A DNA stretch of 64,000 nucleotides from Glaciecola sp965660815. Lineage in GTDB: Bacteria; Pseudomonadota; Gammaproteobacteria; Enterobacterales; Alteromonadaceae. A program made the translations under genes and the position numbers. The stretch lies in the NCBI GenBank assembly GCA_965660815.1, contig CBFIBG010000008.1, positions 11,915-75,914 on the forward strand, given 5' to 3'. Positions 42,501-51,203 of the stretch are shown piece after piece (positions within the stretch are counted from its first letter, which is position 1; each line of letters opens with the position of its first letter). The notes under the pieces were generated by a model. That model did no database searches. It worked only from the letters and a program-made list of their open reading frames with translations, and was not told where the DNA came from.

Positions 42501-42544
42501 GACCTAAACATCCCATAGAAGTACTAGCAACGCTGCTAGATTAG
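39506..42544 (+). CDS. ydiJ: D-2-hydroxyglutarate dehydrogenase-type FAD/Fe-S protein YdiJ
   Basis: About 1012 residues fusing an FAD-linked oxidase to a glycolate-oxidase-type Fe-S subunit. FAD domain: 'ARGGGTGTNGQSLTPG' and 'TSNRATIGGMISTDASGQGS'. Middle: 'FGHVDAGVLHVRP' and 'GEHGKGYRSQ'. Fe-S: 'CLACKSCSSQCPVGVD', with an extra cysteine group in 'CNGNGLCFNYDTTSPMCPSS'. C-terminal CCG domain: 'VGCCGMAGTYGHE'. It matches E. coli YdiJ, reported to oxidise D-2-hydroxyglutarate. Start TTG 39506, 7 bases after AGGAG; TTG 39503 is one codon up. Confidence 0.95.
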   Translation: MNALPAITPQDNLSSPVMGFIQALQSTKFTGDVDMSYSSRMAVATDNSIYQKLPQAVVFPKSVEDLSIIAKLSLNLADVTFSARGGGTGTNGQSLTPGIVVDTSRYMNRILELNLEEKWVKVESGVVKDALNDFLAPHGYFFSPDLSTSNRATIGGMISTDASGQGSLVYGKTSDHLLGLTAILSSGDVLHTQPKGIDEIKKLAQEDTPIGKIYKQIMDTCVDKRSQIIEKFPRLNRFLTGYDLEHAFDNEKQTIDAGRLIAGAEGSLAFIAEAKLNITKIPNFTTLVNIKYNNFESALRHAPSMIEAQATSVETVDSKVLGLARSDIIWHSVSDLISEVPNQPMDGLNMVEYNSDNQAHIDEKIETLKARLDSEIANKQNGVIGYQITSDKVQIKKVYAMRKKAVGLLGKTKGSKKPIAFAEDTAVPPENLADFIMEFRALLDSHSLDYGMFGHVDAGVLHVRPALDLCDPEQEKLVNKISDQVVALVAKYGGLMWGEHGKGYRSQYAPEFFGEELYTELRKLKSAFDPNNKMNPGKICTPIDSTANLVQVSDVKRATYDRVIPIAYKQEFEPAMSCNGNGLCFNYDTTSPMCPSSKITQDRRHSPKGRATLIREWLYQLNQHGFAADSISPASFSGNVFSKFKRLLNPKDDFNHEVFEAMNGCLACKSCSSQCPVGVDVPDFRAKFLAIYYTRYFRPLKDYFVAHVETLTPLMAKAPKFFNALTQSTVSAWVLKKTIGYVDTPELSSPPLAKRVDDYCKVLDNDSMLTSLESLSASERSKHILIVQDPFTSFYDASVVEHLALFASKIGKQPILLPFSPNGKPQHVKGFLKEFEKTAQKTSEFLNKVAKLNIPMVGADASLVLCYRDEYVKTLGIQAHNFSVYTVSEWLNDICDELPRNKIDTEDTHYQLLAHCSEKTAIPETETTWKNIYEHFGLNLTPMSVGCCGMAGTYGHELEHFDNSKGIYELSWSTRAKNDNILVTGYSCRSQVKRFEKFRPKHPIEVLATLLD

Positions 42545-42616
42545 ATTGTTTGAATGGTTTAGGTGGCAATATATGGCGCATACTTTTGTGTTAATAATAA
42601 TTAGAAAGAGAAAATA

Positions 42617-43054
42617 ATGGAATTATCCTATCAACCTTCCAGTGAAAAGAACCCCGTTACTGATCAATCTAGTCTCGAGCAATGGGTAAGAGAACAATTT
42701 CAACGGGCAAACATGCATTTAGCTAAAAATGGCATATTGTTTGACACTGTATTCACTGAAAACTGTCGTTATCTTGCTCCTACACTGGCTGTTTGGAAAA
42801 TCAAAGACAGAGACAACAAGGCGTATTGGGTAATTTCTGGCGACGTTCCGGTTGATTTTTTGACTGCGACAGTAGCGGCAAACGCCAGAGAAGCAACGAA
42901 ACATTTCTCATTGGCTTGGCAATTAAAAGCGGAAGCAATAATGAGCGAACCGTCTTCTGATCCAGTGCAAAATGATTTCGCGGAGTTATTGATTAAAAAA
43001 GCTGAAATGCTGTATCAAATGCAAGCTAAAGATGAATGGTGGAGCAACGAGTAA
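42617..43054 (+). CDS. DUF4826 family protein
   Basis: 145-residue cytoplasmic protein of unknown function, found mainly in Alteromonadales and Shewanella. Family blocks: 'LEQWVREQFQRANMHLAKNG', 'RYLAPTLAVWKI', 'YWVISGDVPVDFLT' and 'AREATKHFSLAWQLKAE'. No membrane segment or cofactor motif. It lies 72 bases after ydiJ on the same strand and may be read through from it. Confidence 0.78.
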   Translation: MELSYQPSSEKNPVTDQSSLEQWVREQFQRANMHLAKNGILFDTVFTENCRYLAPTLAVWKIKDRDNKAYWVISGDVPVDFLTATVAANAREATKHFSLAWQLKAEAIMSEPSSDPVQNDFAELLIKKAEMLYQMQAKDEWWSNE

Positions 43055-43117
43055 ACAATTGCGATGCGTATCTTACTGTTTAAACTGACAAGATACGCAC
43101 TCTTTAAACACACAGTA

Positions 43118-43411
43118 TCACTCTTCTGTGTTCGTAATTTCAGATATCTTAGCAGTGTGTGATTGTCCTTTTTGTAACTTTCCTTGTTGTTTGACGACCT
43201 TAATATCCTGATCTTTATACAATTGTAATGCCGGCAGAACGAGAACAAATTGCTCCAAATTTATGTTCTTTTTTTGCTTGTCAGACACTATTTGTACCAA
43301 TTCTTCTTTGCTGAGTAATTGCTTCTGCAATTCGGTATTTTCAATAGGCATTGATGCCTGAATAGGTGTCAAATTTGAAACCAATGAGATTAAAGGTATA
43401 GAAATGTTCAT
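43118..43411 (-). CDS. Unrecognised 97-residue protein
   Basis: Probably real: ATG 43411 has AAGGAT 8 bases upstream. The first 18 residues are mildly hydrophobic ('MNISIPLISLVSNL') but not a clear signal; the rest is Gln/Lys/Leu-rich with 'KEELVQIVSDKQKKNINLEQ', probably helical, and a polar tail. No family known to me. It is divergent from gcvA across an A/T-rich 210-base gap. Confidence 0.55.
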   Translation of the reverse strand: MNISIPLISLVSNLTPIQASMPIENTELQKQLLSKEELVQIVSDKQKKNINLEQFVLVLPALQLYKDQDIKVVKQQGKLQKGQSHTAKISEITNTEE

Positions 43412-43621
43412 TCATAAATCCTTAAAGTATGTTAATAAAAATAATCAATTTTTAAATAATGGTTAATTAAATTGATGAAAATATAAATTATTGAAATAAA
43501 TTAATTTATTCAGTAATTTCAAAGAATGTTACGGCAGTAAATGAAAAAAGATAAACAATATATATTGATTTTTTACATTAGAAAAACTAATCTTTAATAC
43601 AGTATTTATTGGAACTGATTT

Positions 43622-44509
43622 ATGCACAAACGATTGCCTCCACTTAACTCACTAAAAGCATTTGAATCCGCTGCTAGAAATTTGAGCTTTACCAAAGCGG
43701 CGGACGAATTATTTGTTACTCAGGCCGCTATAAGTCATCAAATTAAAAGTTTGGAGAGTTATTTATCAATAAAACTATTCCATCGGAGAAATCGTGCCCT
43801 TTTATTAACAGAAGAAGGTCAATCGTATTTTCATGATTTACGTGATATTTTTCAAAATATGCAAGAGGCCACCGAGCGATTGGTTGCACTTGGCTCAAAA
43901 GGAGCAATAACAATTGCAACACCTCCAAGTTTTGCAGCAAAGTGGCTTGTTCCCAAATTGCATGAGTTTTCATCGTTGCATTCAGACATTGATGTGCGAA
44001 TTAAAGCGGTTGACAGTGACGAAGGTTTCTTAGATGACTCTGTTGATATTGCCGTTTACTATGGCAAAGGGAAATGGCAGGGGTTAAAAAGTATTAATCT
44101 GTTAAGGGAGTTTTTGACTCCAATGTGCTCACCTTTACTTTTGCAGCGTGGAAAGGCTTTAACTCACCTAAAAGATCTCGAGAATCATACATTATTGCAC
44201 GACAATACCAGAAGAGCGTGGAAAACATGGCTACAACATTTCAATATAAATCATATTAATGTAAATCATGGTCCCATTTTTAGCCACACTATGCTGGTGT
44301 TGCAAGCGGCGAGCAATGGGCAAGGCATTGCTTTATCAGATACCGTTCTGGCGAAACCAGAACTAGAAAGCGGGCGGCTAATATGTCCCTTTTCAGAAAA
44401 GATCGAGTCTATTAATGCCCATTATCTGGTGTGCAAAGAATCTCAAGCAGAGATAAATAAAATTAGAGTGTTCAGTGATTGGATGCTAGATATGGTTGCG
44501 CGAGATTAA
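43622..44509 (+). CDS. gcvA: LysR-family regulator GcvA
   Basis: Regulator of the glycine cleavage system in E. coli. The N-terminus 'RLPPLNSLKAFESAARNLSF' and the helix-turn-helix 'TKAADELFVTQAAISHQI' are characteristic of GcvA, with the effector domain behind ('ATPPSFAAKWLVPKL'). The order gcvA-ygdD-rlmM is the same as in E. coli, which supports the name. The small RNA gcvB, divergent from gcvA in E. coli, was not found in the upstream gap. Confidence 0.88.
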   Translation: MHKRLPPLNSLKAFESAARNLSFTKAADELFVTQAAISHQIKSLESYLSIKLFHRRNRALLLTEEGQSYFHDLRDIFQNMQEATERLVALGSKGAITIATPPSFAAKWLVPKLHEFSSLHSDIDVRIKAVDSDEGFLDDSVDIAVYYGKGKWQGLKSINLLREFLTPMCSPLLLQRGKALTHLKDLENHTLLHDNTRRAWKTWLQHFNINHINVNHGPIFSHTMLVLQAASNGQGIALSDTVLAKPELESGRLICPFSEKIESINAHYLVCKESQAEINKIRVFSDWMLDMVARD

Positions 44510-44566
44510 GGCATTGACTGATGGTCACTTAATCAACATATATTGGATTTGTAAGTAAAGGTTTAT

Positions 44567-44995
44567 ATGATAAAAAGCAAATCGATGAATTTCAAAATAT
44601 GGTTTATCTTAGCATCGAGCTTGGCTCTCTTAAGTGTTGCTATGGGGGCGTTTGCTGCGCATGCTTTAAAAGAACAGTTAGGTGAATATGAGTTATCGAT
44701 TGTAGAGACAGCCGCAAGGTATCAAATGTACCATGCTTTGGCGATGTTCCTAGTCACGTTATTAGCGCTTCTACTTTGGCGGCAAAGAGGTCATTCTAGA
44801 GTGCTGTTGTGCGTAAATTATGCTTTTACTATAGGGATTCTATTGTTTTCAGGTAGTTTGTATGCATTGGCACTGCTCGGTTTCAAATGGCTGGTGTATG
44901 TAACACCAATCGGTGGGATTGCATTATTAGTGGCGTGGATTCTTTTAATTCGGTTTTGTGCCAAAACCGAGTTTGAATCGATTTTAAACGAGTAA
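44567..44995 (+). CDS. ygdD: DUF423 inner-membrane protein YgdD
   Basis: Small protein of 142 residues with four predicted membrane helices (about 9-27, 52-72, 80-98, 106-127). The family marks 'GAFAAHAL' and 'RYQMYHALAMFL' are present. Function unknown. AAAGG seven bases before ATG 44567. Only 4 bases separate it from rlmM. Confidence 0.92.
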   Translation: MIKSKSMNFKIWFILASSLALLSVAMGAFAAHALKEQLGEYELSIVETAARYQMYHALAMFLVTLLALLLWRQRGHSRVLLCVNYAFTIGILLFSGSLYALALLGFKWLVYVTPIGGIALLVAWILLIRFCAKTEFESILNE

Positions 44996-44999
44996 ACTC

Positions 45000-46136
45000 A
45001 TGCAGTGTGTTTTTTATTGTAGGTCAGGCTATGAATCAGACGTAACATTGGAACTTGAAACTAAGTTAGCAGAAAAAGGACTTTATGGGTTTGCTAAGTA
45101 TTCAAAAAATCAAGGATACATTCATTACACATTGTTAAATGTCCCCAAGTCCAATTTTGTAAATGCTCTTGAAGTATTGAAACAGTTGCCAAGTTGGCAG
45201 GGATTAGTATTTGCAAGACAAAAATTAATTGAAGTATCTTGCATTGAGCTATCAAAAGAAGATCGTATTTCGCCAATATTAAAAGCTCTTCGCGATAGTG
45301 ATTTTTCATTATGTGGCGACCTGTTTATTGAATACCCAGATACAGAGTCTGGAAAGCAAATCGCCAAATTCTGTAAAAAATTTACCGTCGTTATGCGTCA
45401 AGCATTGAGAAAACACCGTATTCTTAGCAAACAACCTAATCCATCTTTACCATATATTCATATTTTGTTTGAGACGAGCGAGCGATGCAGTATTTGTGTC
45501 AGTGCAAGTGGCGACAGAAGTGAGTATCCATTAGGTATCAAACGACTCAAAATGCCCCAAAATGCACCTAGTAGATCCGTGCTAAAATTAGAAGAGGCGA
45601 TGAATAGTTTTTTCACTAAAAGCCAGCAGGAAGCCCTTTTTAAAACCAGTATGCTTTCGGTCGATTTAGGCGCTTGTCCTGGCGGCTGGACGTATCAATT
45701 GGTCCAACACGGATTGAATGTCGAAGCGGTTGACCATGGCCTGATAGATGACAACCTTATGCAAACGGGCAAGGTAAAACATTTTTCGGAAGATGGTTTT
45801 AAGTATCGCCCTGTTCATGGCCATGTTGACTGGTTAGTATGCGACATGATTGAACAGCCTACGAGAGTGTCACAACTAATACTACAATGGATGATGAGCG
45901 GATGGGCAAACGCCAGCATATTTAACCTTAAACTGCCAATGAGCAAAAGAGCCAAGGTCGTTTTTCCGATACTTGACGATATTAAGAGTAAGTTGTTGGG
46001 TAAATACCCAGATGCCATCATCAAGGCGAAACACTTGTATCATAATCGCGACGAGGTAACGGTACTAATCATCGTTAATAGTCAAATGTTAAACGATTTT
46101 AAAACGTTAGAGCACAACACAAAATCTGAATATTGA
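45000..46136 (+). CDS. rlmM: 23S rRNA 2'-O-ribose C2498 methyltransferase
   Basis: Methylates the ribose of C2498 in the peptidyl-transferase centre. 378 residues: N-terminal THUMP-like domain, then Rossmann methyltransferase with the SAM motif 'DLGACPGGWTYQLV' (around 222-235), 'VDWLVCDM' and the catalytic-lysine strand 'NLKLPMSKR'. Same neighbours as in E. coli. A short unremarkable gap then leads to EF-G2. Confidence 0.96.
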   Translation: MQCVFYCRSGYESDVTLELETKLAEKGLYGFAKYSKNQGYIHYTLLNVPKSNFVNALEVLKQLPSWQGLVFARQKLIEVSCIELSKEDRISPILKALRDSDFSLCGDLFIEYPDTESGKQIAKFCKKFTVVMRQALRKHRILSKQPNPSLPYIHILFETSERCSICVSASGDRSEYPLGIKRLKMPQNAPSRSVLKLEEAMNSFFTKSQQEALFKTSMLSVDLGACPGGWTYQLVQHGLNVEAVDHGLIDDNLMQTGKVKHFSEDGFKYRPVHGHVDWLVCDMIEQPTRVSQLILQWMMSGWANASIFNLKLPMSKRAKVVFPILDDIKSKLLGKYPDAIIKAKHLYHNRDEVTVLIIVNSQMLNDFKTLEHNTKSEY

Positions 46137-46327
46137 AAAACATAACCCTCAACCCTATTTAACACGTAGCCATCGATGCGCTTTTGGCATTCTTTGAATG
46201 AATATTAACCCTTATTTATACCTATTTTTGTATAGATTTAAAAATTTACGTTTAAAGTGGTGTAATTTCTGCTCAATGATCTATATAATTCGCCCGAAAT
46301 TTTTAACGAACCAATTAAGTGGATAGC

Positions 46328-48418
46328 ATGTCTGATTTATCTCATTACAGAAACATTGGTATTTTTGCTCACGTAGACGCGGGTAAAACGACCACGACAG
46401 AAAGAATTTTGAAACTAACGGGTAAAATCCATAAAACCGGTGAAGTACACGACGGTGAATCAACTACCGACTTCATGGAGCAAGAAGCTGAGCGCGGTAT
46501 AACCATTCAGTCAGCTGCAACCACATGTTTCTGGAAAGATCATAGAATGAATATCATTGATACTCCAGGGCACGTTGACTTCACGGTTGAAGTTTATCGT
46601 TCTTTGAAAGTGTTAGACGGTGGTGTTGGTGTATTTTGTGGTTCTGGTGGTGTTGAACCTCAGTCAGAAACTAACTGGCGCTATGCTAACGAATCAGAGG
46701 TTGCACGTGTTATCTTTGTTAACAAATTAGACCGTATGGGTGCTGATTTTTACCGTGTTGTTAAGCAAGTTAAAGACGTACTTGGCGCTAACCCTTTGGT
46801 TATGGCACTGCCTATCGGCATTGAAGACGATTTCGTGGGCATTGTTGATGTACTTGAGAAGAAAGCCTACATCTGGGACGACACTGGGCTTCCAGAAAAT
46901 TACGAAGTGACTGATGTTCCTGCGGACATGGTAGACAAAGTTAACGAGTACCATGAGCAATTGGTTGAAACTGCTGTAGAGCAAGACGACGATTTAATGA
47001 TGGCGTACATGGATGGAGAAGAGCCTTCAATTGAAGATCTCAAGCGTTGTATTCGTGACGGTACTCGTAAGTTAGATTTCTTCCCAACTTACTGTGGTTC
47101 GGCGTTTAAAAACAAAGGTGTTCAAAATGTTCTTGACGCCGTTGTTGACTACTTGCCAAGCCCAACAGAAGTTGATCCTCAAGATCTAACCGATCCTGAA
47201 ACAGGCGAAGCGACAGGCGAAAAAGCCTTGGTGTCTGTTGACGAACCATTCAGAGCACTAGCATTTAAAATAATGGACGACCGTTTCGGCGCGTTAACCT
47301 TTATCCGTGTGTACTCCGGTGTGTTGAACAAGGGTGATACCATTCTTAACTCCGCGACCGGTAAAACAGAGCGTATTGGCCGAATGGTTGAAATGCACGC
47401 CGATGACCGTACCGAACTAAGCAGTGCAAAAGCGGGTGATATCATTGCAATTGTTGGTATGAAAAACGTGCAAACCGGTCACACACTTTGCGATCCGAAA
47501 CACGAATGTACGCTTGAACCAATGATCTTCCCAGATCCGGTAATTTCTATTGCTGTTGCGCCTAAAGATAAAGGCTCGACAGAAAAAATGGGTATCGCGA
47601 TTGGTAAAATGGTTGCTGAAGATCCGTCATTCCAAGTTGAAACTGACGAAGACTCAGGCGAGACTATTCTTAAGGGAATGGGTGAGCTTCACTTAGACAT
47701 TAAAGTAGATATTTTAAAGCGTACATACGGCGTAGACTTAGTGGTTGGTCAGCCTCAGGTTGCATATCGCGAAACTATTACGACGCCGGTTGAAGATTCT
47801 TACACGCACAAGAAACAATCTGGTGGTTCTGGTCAGTTTGGTAAAATTGACTATAAAATCCGTCCAGGCGAGCCAAACAGCGGCTTTGTTTTCACATCTA
47901 CCGTGGTAGGTGGTAACGTACCTAAAGAATTCTTCCCAGCTATCGAGAAAGGTTTTAAAGGTATGATGGCAGAAGGCGTGTTGGCTGGATTCCCAGTACT
48001 AGACGTTGAAATTGAATTGTTCGACGGTGGATTCCACGCGGTTGACTCCTCAGCTGTCGCGTTTGAGATTGCTGCTAAAGGCGCATTCCGTCAATCCATC
48101 CCTAAAGCTGGACCTCAGTTAATTGAACCAATCATGAAAGTTGATGTGTTTACACCTGAAGACCACGTTGGTGATGTTATTGGTGATTTAAACCGTCGTC
48201 GTGGCATGATTAAAGACCAAGAAGCGGGTGCGACAGGCGTACGTGTTAAAGCAGACGTTCCACTTTCTGAAATGTTTGGCTATATCGGTCACCTGCGTAC
48301 AATGACATCTGGTCGTGGCCAGTTCTCTAGGGAGTTCTCGCACTACAACCCATGTCCTGCTAACGTGTCTGAAAAAGTAATTGAAGAAGTTAAAGCGCGT
48401 AAAGAAGCGAAAAAGTAA
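46328..48418 (+). CDS. Elongation factor G 2
   Basis: Second EF-G of the kind found beside the str-operon FusA in Vibrio, Shewanella, Pseudomonas and Alteromonadales. GTPase P-loop 'AHVDAGKTTTTERIL' (14-28), 'DTPGHVDF', 'NKLDRMG'; domain IV with 'GGSGQFGKI'. It stands alone, without rpsL, rpsG or tuf. Signature differences such as 'TGKIHKTGEVHDGESTTDFM' assign it to the EF-G2 (EF-G1B) branch. I use ATG 46328 (696 residues); GTG 46319 is three codons upstream. TATAAT at 46284-46289 is a good -10, but no clear -35 exists. Codon use looks more biased (highly expressed type) than in neighbours. The division of labour between translocation and recycling cannot be read from sequence. Confidence 0.95.
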   Translation: MSDLSHYRNIGIFAHVDAGKTTTTERILKLTGKIHKTGEVHDGESTTDFMEQEAERGITIQSAATTCFWKDHRMNIIDTPGHVDFTVEVYRSLKVLDGGVGVFCGSGGVEPQSETNWRYANESEVARVIFVNKLDRMGADFYRVVKQVKDVLGANPLVMALPIGIEDDFVGIVDVLEKKAYIWDDTGLPENYEVTDVPADMVDKVNEYHEQLVETAVEQDDDLMMAYMDGEEPSIEDLKRCIRDGTRKLDFFPTYCGSAFKNKGVQNVLDAVVDYLPSPTEVDPQDLTDPETGEATGEKALVSVDEPFRALAFKIMDDRFGALTFIRVYSGVLNKGDTILNSATGKTERIGRMVEMHADDRTELSSAKAGDIIAIVGMKNVQTGHTLCDPKHECTLEPMIFPDPVISIAVAPKDKGSTEKMGIAIGKMVAEDPSFQVETDEDSGETILKGMGELHLDIKVDILKRTYGVDLVVGQPQVAYRETITTPVEDSYTHKKQSGGSGQFGKIDYKIRPGEPNSGFVFTSTVVGGNVPKEFFPAIEKGFKGMMAEGVLAGFPVLDVEIELFDGGFHAVDSSAVAFEIAAKGAFRQSIPKAGPQLIEPIMKVDVFTPEDHVGDVIGDLNRRRGMIKDQEAGATGVRVKADVPLSEMFGYIGHLRTMTSGRGQFSREFSHYNPCPANVSEKVIEEVKARKEAKK

Positions 48419-48471
48419 CAGTTCTTTAAATACCTTGATTTTGTCATAGTTTTATAACTTGACGTGATTTT

Positions 48472-48505
48472 AAAAAAACCAGTGACCTCAGTTGCTGGTT
48501 TTTTT
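48472..48505 (+). terminator. Rho-independent terminator after EF-G2
   Basis: AAAAAAACCAG / CTGGTTTTTTT with a 12-base loop. Confidence 0.85.
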
Positions 48506-48760
48506 ATGCCTTTGAAACACTTGATTCAAGATAGTCAAATTAATCGCGACTCTTCGGTTTATTGGTTCAAGGTTGTAGGTCTGGACTTGTATGTTTGCTA
48601 ATAGACCGATTTGAAACAGGGAACATATTCAAACAGATTAATCATCACATTTTTGCGCGTTTGCATTTTTTTAAAGCAAAGGCGATCACAATCAGTGCAA
48701 AATAACGAGTAAACATTTTCCCATATTACTTAAATATATGAATTTATTACTTAAAAAAAA

Positions 48761-48890
48761 TGGCATCAAACTTGTATTATGAGTAATGTGTGTGTAAGTG
48801 TGTGACATGTAGTAGTGTGCATGTTATGCGAGCGATCGGCTGTCCTATCTCAGTTCCTTGGTAGGGCAGCCACTTTACTATTTCCATCAT
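48761..48890 (+). ncRNA. Possible short ncRNA in the gap after EF-G2
   Basis: A promoter-like region (TATTAT at 48775-48780, or a partial sigma-54 form TGGCA-N6-TTGTA at 48761-48776) precedes about 60 G/T-rich bases with ACATG/CATGT (stem of 5). After these comes a 10-bp hairpin, GGCTGTCCTA (48838-48847) / TAGGGCAGCC (48862-48871), with a 14-base loop and one G-U pair. After the hairpin the sequence is only moderately T-rich, so termination is uncertain. No reading frame. Confidence 0.3.
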
Positions 48891-49124
48891 CAATCGACAC
48901 CAAGTTGTGTGACATCGTTGTCATTATAAATGCCCCGTAACCATCGACGATACTATCCGTACTTGTGGGATTTGTACTCTAAACAAACCATCAGAATAAA
49001 AGACCGTAGGCCTTCAATCGCGGCTGCTAGTTTTTTTACTCGGAATACGCCCTTCATAGTTATGTTGAGAACGACGCTTTAGATAAGTTAATTGCTAACA
49101 ATCAGCATACTTAGTTAATACGTT
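48891..49124. other. Rest of the EF-G2 / TgpA intergenic gap
   Basis: Together with 48506-48760 this is a 700-base gap between a plus-strand and a minus-strand gene, both ending here. Apart from the two elements listed I see no gene or repeat in it. Confidence 0.4.
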
Positions 49125-51203
49125 TTATTGAGTATTACCCTCAATACGTCCAGCTTGTTTAATTTCTTTAACGGAGTGATTAAGAATGAGTCCTTTATAC
49201 CTAATAAGCTCTTTTTGCAATTTAAGTTTTTCGGCGTCATTGCTCGAGCATTGATAATTCGTACGATAATACAGGTCCGAAAAACTCTTTAAATATTCAA
49301 AAAATTGAGGGGATAGTTGGTTATCAATTCGTTTAATGAAATTTTTCAATGATTCATTTTTATTTCTCTTTAAGCCCTGCTTATCCAAGAAGTTAAGTAC
49401 TGCAGATACTGTAGGTTCTTTGTCTTTCCTAAACCATTTCCTATAAGGTAAAAATAAAACAGTAAGAAAAATGACAATAACGATAATACTTAGAATCAAG
49501 AACGTAAATAAAGTCTGATAACTCAGTTCACCGAACAGCTTTTTGATAAGATCTATTTGGGTGCGTTGGTCAAAGTTTAATACTAATTGATGCCAGTTGT
49601 GATCGAGTATGGCCAAGTATTCATTAAGTTTATTAAATACAGGAAGATCCCAAATATCGGCCGATTGTTCAATCAATATAGAGGATTCGGACTCATCTAA
49701 AGCAGACATCAGACCTAATAAGGTTCTATTGGGCGCAACTAGCGCCGTAGGATCAAAGGCTACCCAGCCATTTTGTGGTTCATATGCCTCCAACCAAGCA
49801 TGAGCATCATATTGATATACACTCATCACATTGTTTCCCTGTACTTGTCCTCCTTGATATCCAGCTACCATACGGGCTGGAATGTTAGCTAACCTTAACA
49901 TGTAGGTCATTGCAGAAGCGTAGTGGGAACAAAATCCACGCTGATTATCAAACAAAAATTCATCTACGGGCGACTGCTGCATCAAAGGAGGCTTTAATGT
50001 GTATGTGAATGGTTGAGTTAAAAAATACGATTGAATGGTTCCTACGATCTCATTAAATGTCATTGACTCATCAATATTGTTTTGAACCCATTCAACAGTT
50101 CTCGTATTTCCGGTTTTAGGGACTTGCAGATAGCGTTCATAATCCTGTTGAACGTCATAACTTGCTCTAGGTGCTTGAGTATATGAGTTCAGCATGTAAA
50201 AAGTCGGTTTATTTTGAGGATTGGTTTGGAACAATTGATACTGACGGTTTACTTTAGGGCTAATATTTCCAATCGAATAGTTAACAGCGGGGATGTCCAG
50301 AGAATATAACCAAGGCGTATTATTTGGCTGTGCAATAATTAGATATTGGTAGTTAATAGAAGACTCATTTCGTAAATTCGCCTCACTTTCAAGCAATATT
50401 TGTTGGTAATTGTATTGCGCCTTATTGAGCCGCCAAGTTTTTCCGTCAAAATAATCCAATACTATTGAACGCCAATATCGTTCCTGTACAGGTGGAATTT
50501 TACCATTGGCAAATTCAGCACGAAATACCAATTCATCCGATTGAGCTAGGTTTGCAATATCGCCGGGAGTAATCTGCTCTGATAAGCCTGTTTGGGTGTT
50601 GATATCAGTTGGAGCATGCCAAAAAGGTGGTAATCTCGGTGTGACAATAAACAATAGCAACATGATGGGAAATGACTGAATGATCATTTTAATGCTCTGT
50701 TGCACGCTTCGCTGTATGTCTAAATTACCTCTATTCAATAAAAACGCAGTGACAAAAAGGATGACTAAGCAAGCAAAATAGTAAGCAACAATATATACGT
50801 TTTGATTGTACAAGAAGCCGCAAGCAATGAGGAAAAATAAAATTATCAACACTAAATGATAGTCGCTCTGACTACTGAGATTAATAAGTTTTAAACAAGC
50901 CGCAACTACCAACAAATTAATCATGGTTGCGATAAGACCAAATGTGTTAGATAAATATATCAGCAGACACATGCAAAAAATGGCGAGTAAATTAAGAGTA
51001 ATGTTTTTAACGCTTGGTAAGCCGCTTTTTAAGCGCAAATAGGCGATAATGATTGCACAGGCGCACAGCACCCATACCCAGCCCATCAAAGGCTCACTCA
51101 ATGTAATCAGTACCATGCAAAATACAATTACCAAGGTTCCATAGATTGGAATGCTTTCTACTATAGGATTGACGTCTTTTCGTTTGGTCTTATTATTTTT
51201 CAT
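49125..51203 (-). CDS. TgpA-like membrane transglutaminase (DUF3488 + transglutaminase-like)
   Basis: About 692 residues. The N-terminal half has six or more membrane helices (DUF3488). A large periplasmic transglutaminase-like domain follows, with the triad Cys in 'GFCSHYASAMTYML', His in 'YDAHAWLEAY' and Asp in 'GWVAFDPTA', then another membrane helix ('FTFLILSIIVIVIFLTVLFL' region) and a cytoplasmic tail. It resembles Pseudomonas TgpA, which is important for viability. Start ATG 51203, inside the end of the DUF58 gene (11-base overlap), so the two are coupled; a longer frame to 51308 would overlap it by 116 bases. Last gene of the MoxR operon; the natural substrate is unknown. Confidence 0.9.
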   Translation of the reverse strand: MKNNKTKRKDVNPIVESIPIYGTLVIVFCMVLITLSEPLMGWVWVLCACAIIIAYLRLKSGLPSVKNITLNLLAIFCMCLLIYLSNTFGLIATMINLLVVAACLKLINLSSQSDYHLVLIILFFLIACGFLYNQNVYIVAYYFACLVILFVTAFLLNRGNLDIQRSVQQSIKMIIQSFPIMLLLFIVTPRLPPFWHAPTDINTQTGLSEQITPGDIANLAQSDELVFRAEFANGKIPPVQERYWRSIVLDYFDGKTWRLNKAQYNYQQILLESEANLRNESSINYQYLIIAQPNNTPWLYSLDIPAVNYSIGNISPKVNRQYQLFQTNPQNKPTFYMLNSYTQAPRASYDVQQDYERYLQVPKTGNTRTVEWVQNNIDESMTFNEIVGTIQSYFLTQPFTYTLKPPLMQQSPVDEFLFDNQRGFCSHYASAMTYMLRLANIPARMVAGYQGGQVQGNNVMSVYQYDAHAWLEAYEPQNGWVAFDPTALVAPNRTLLGLMSALDESESSILIEQSADIWDLPVFNKLNEYLAILDHNWHQLVLNFDQRTQIDLIKKLFGELSYQTLFTFLILSIIVIVIFLTVLFLPYRKWFRKDKEPTVSAVLNFLDKQGLKRNKNESLKNFIKRIDNQLSPQFFEYLKSFSDLYYRTNYQCSSNDAEKLKLQKELIRYKGLILNHSVKEIKQAGRIEGNTQ

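Noticed and set aside
43412..43621. Possible gcvB small RNA divergent from gcvA
   Set aside because: The gap is A/T-rich and has neither the G/U-rich target-binding stretch nor a terminator typical of GcvB.
46328..48418. Main fusA of the str operon
   Set aside because: No rpsL, rpsG or tuf nearby, and the sequence blocks fit the EF-G2 branch.
48761..48776. A firm sigma-54 promoter
   Set aside because: The essential GC of the -12 element is GT here, so the match is partial.
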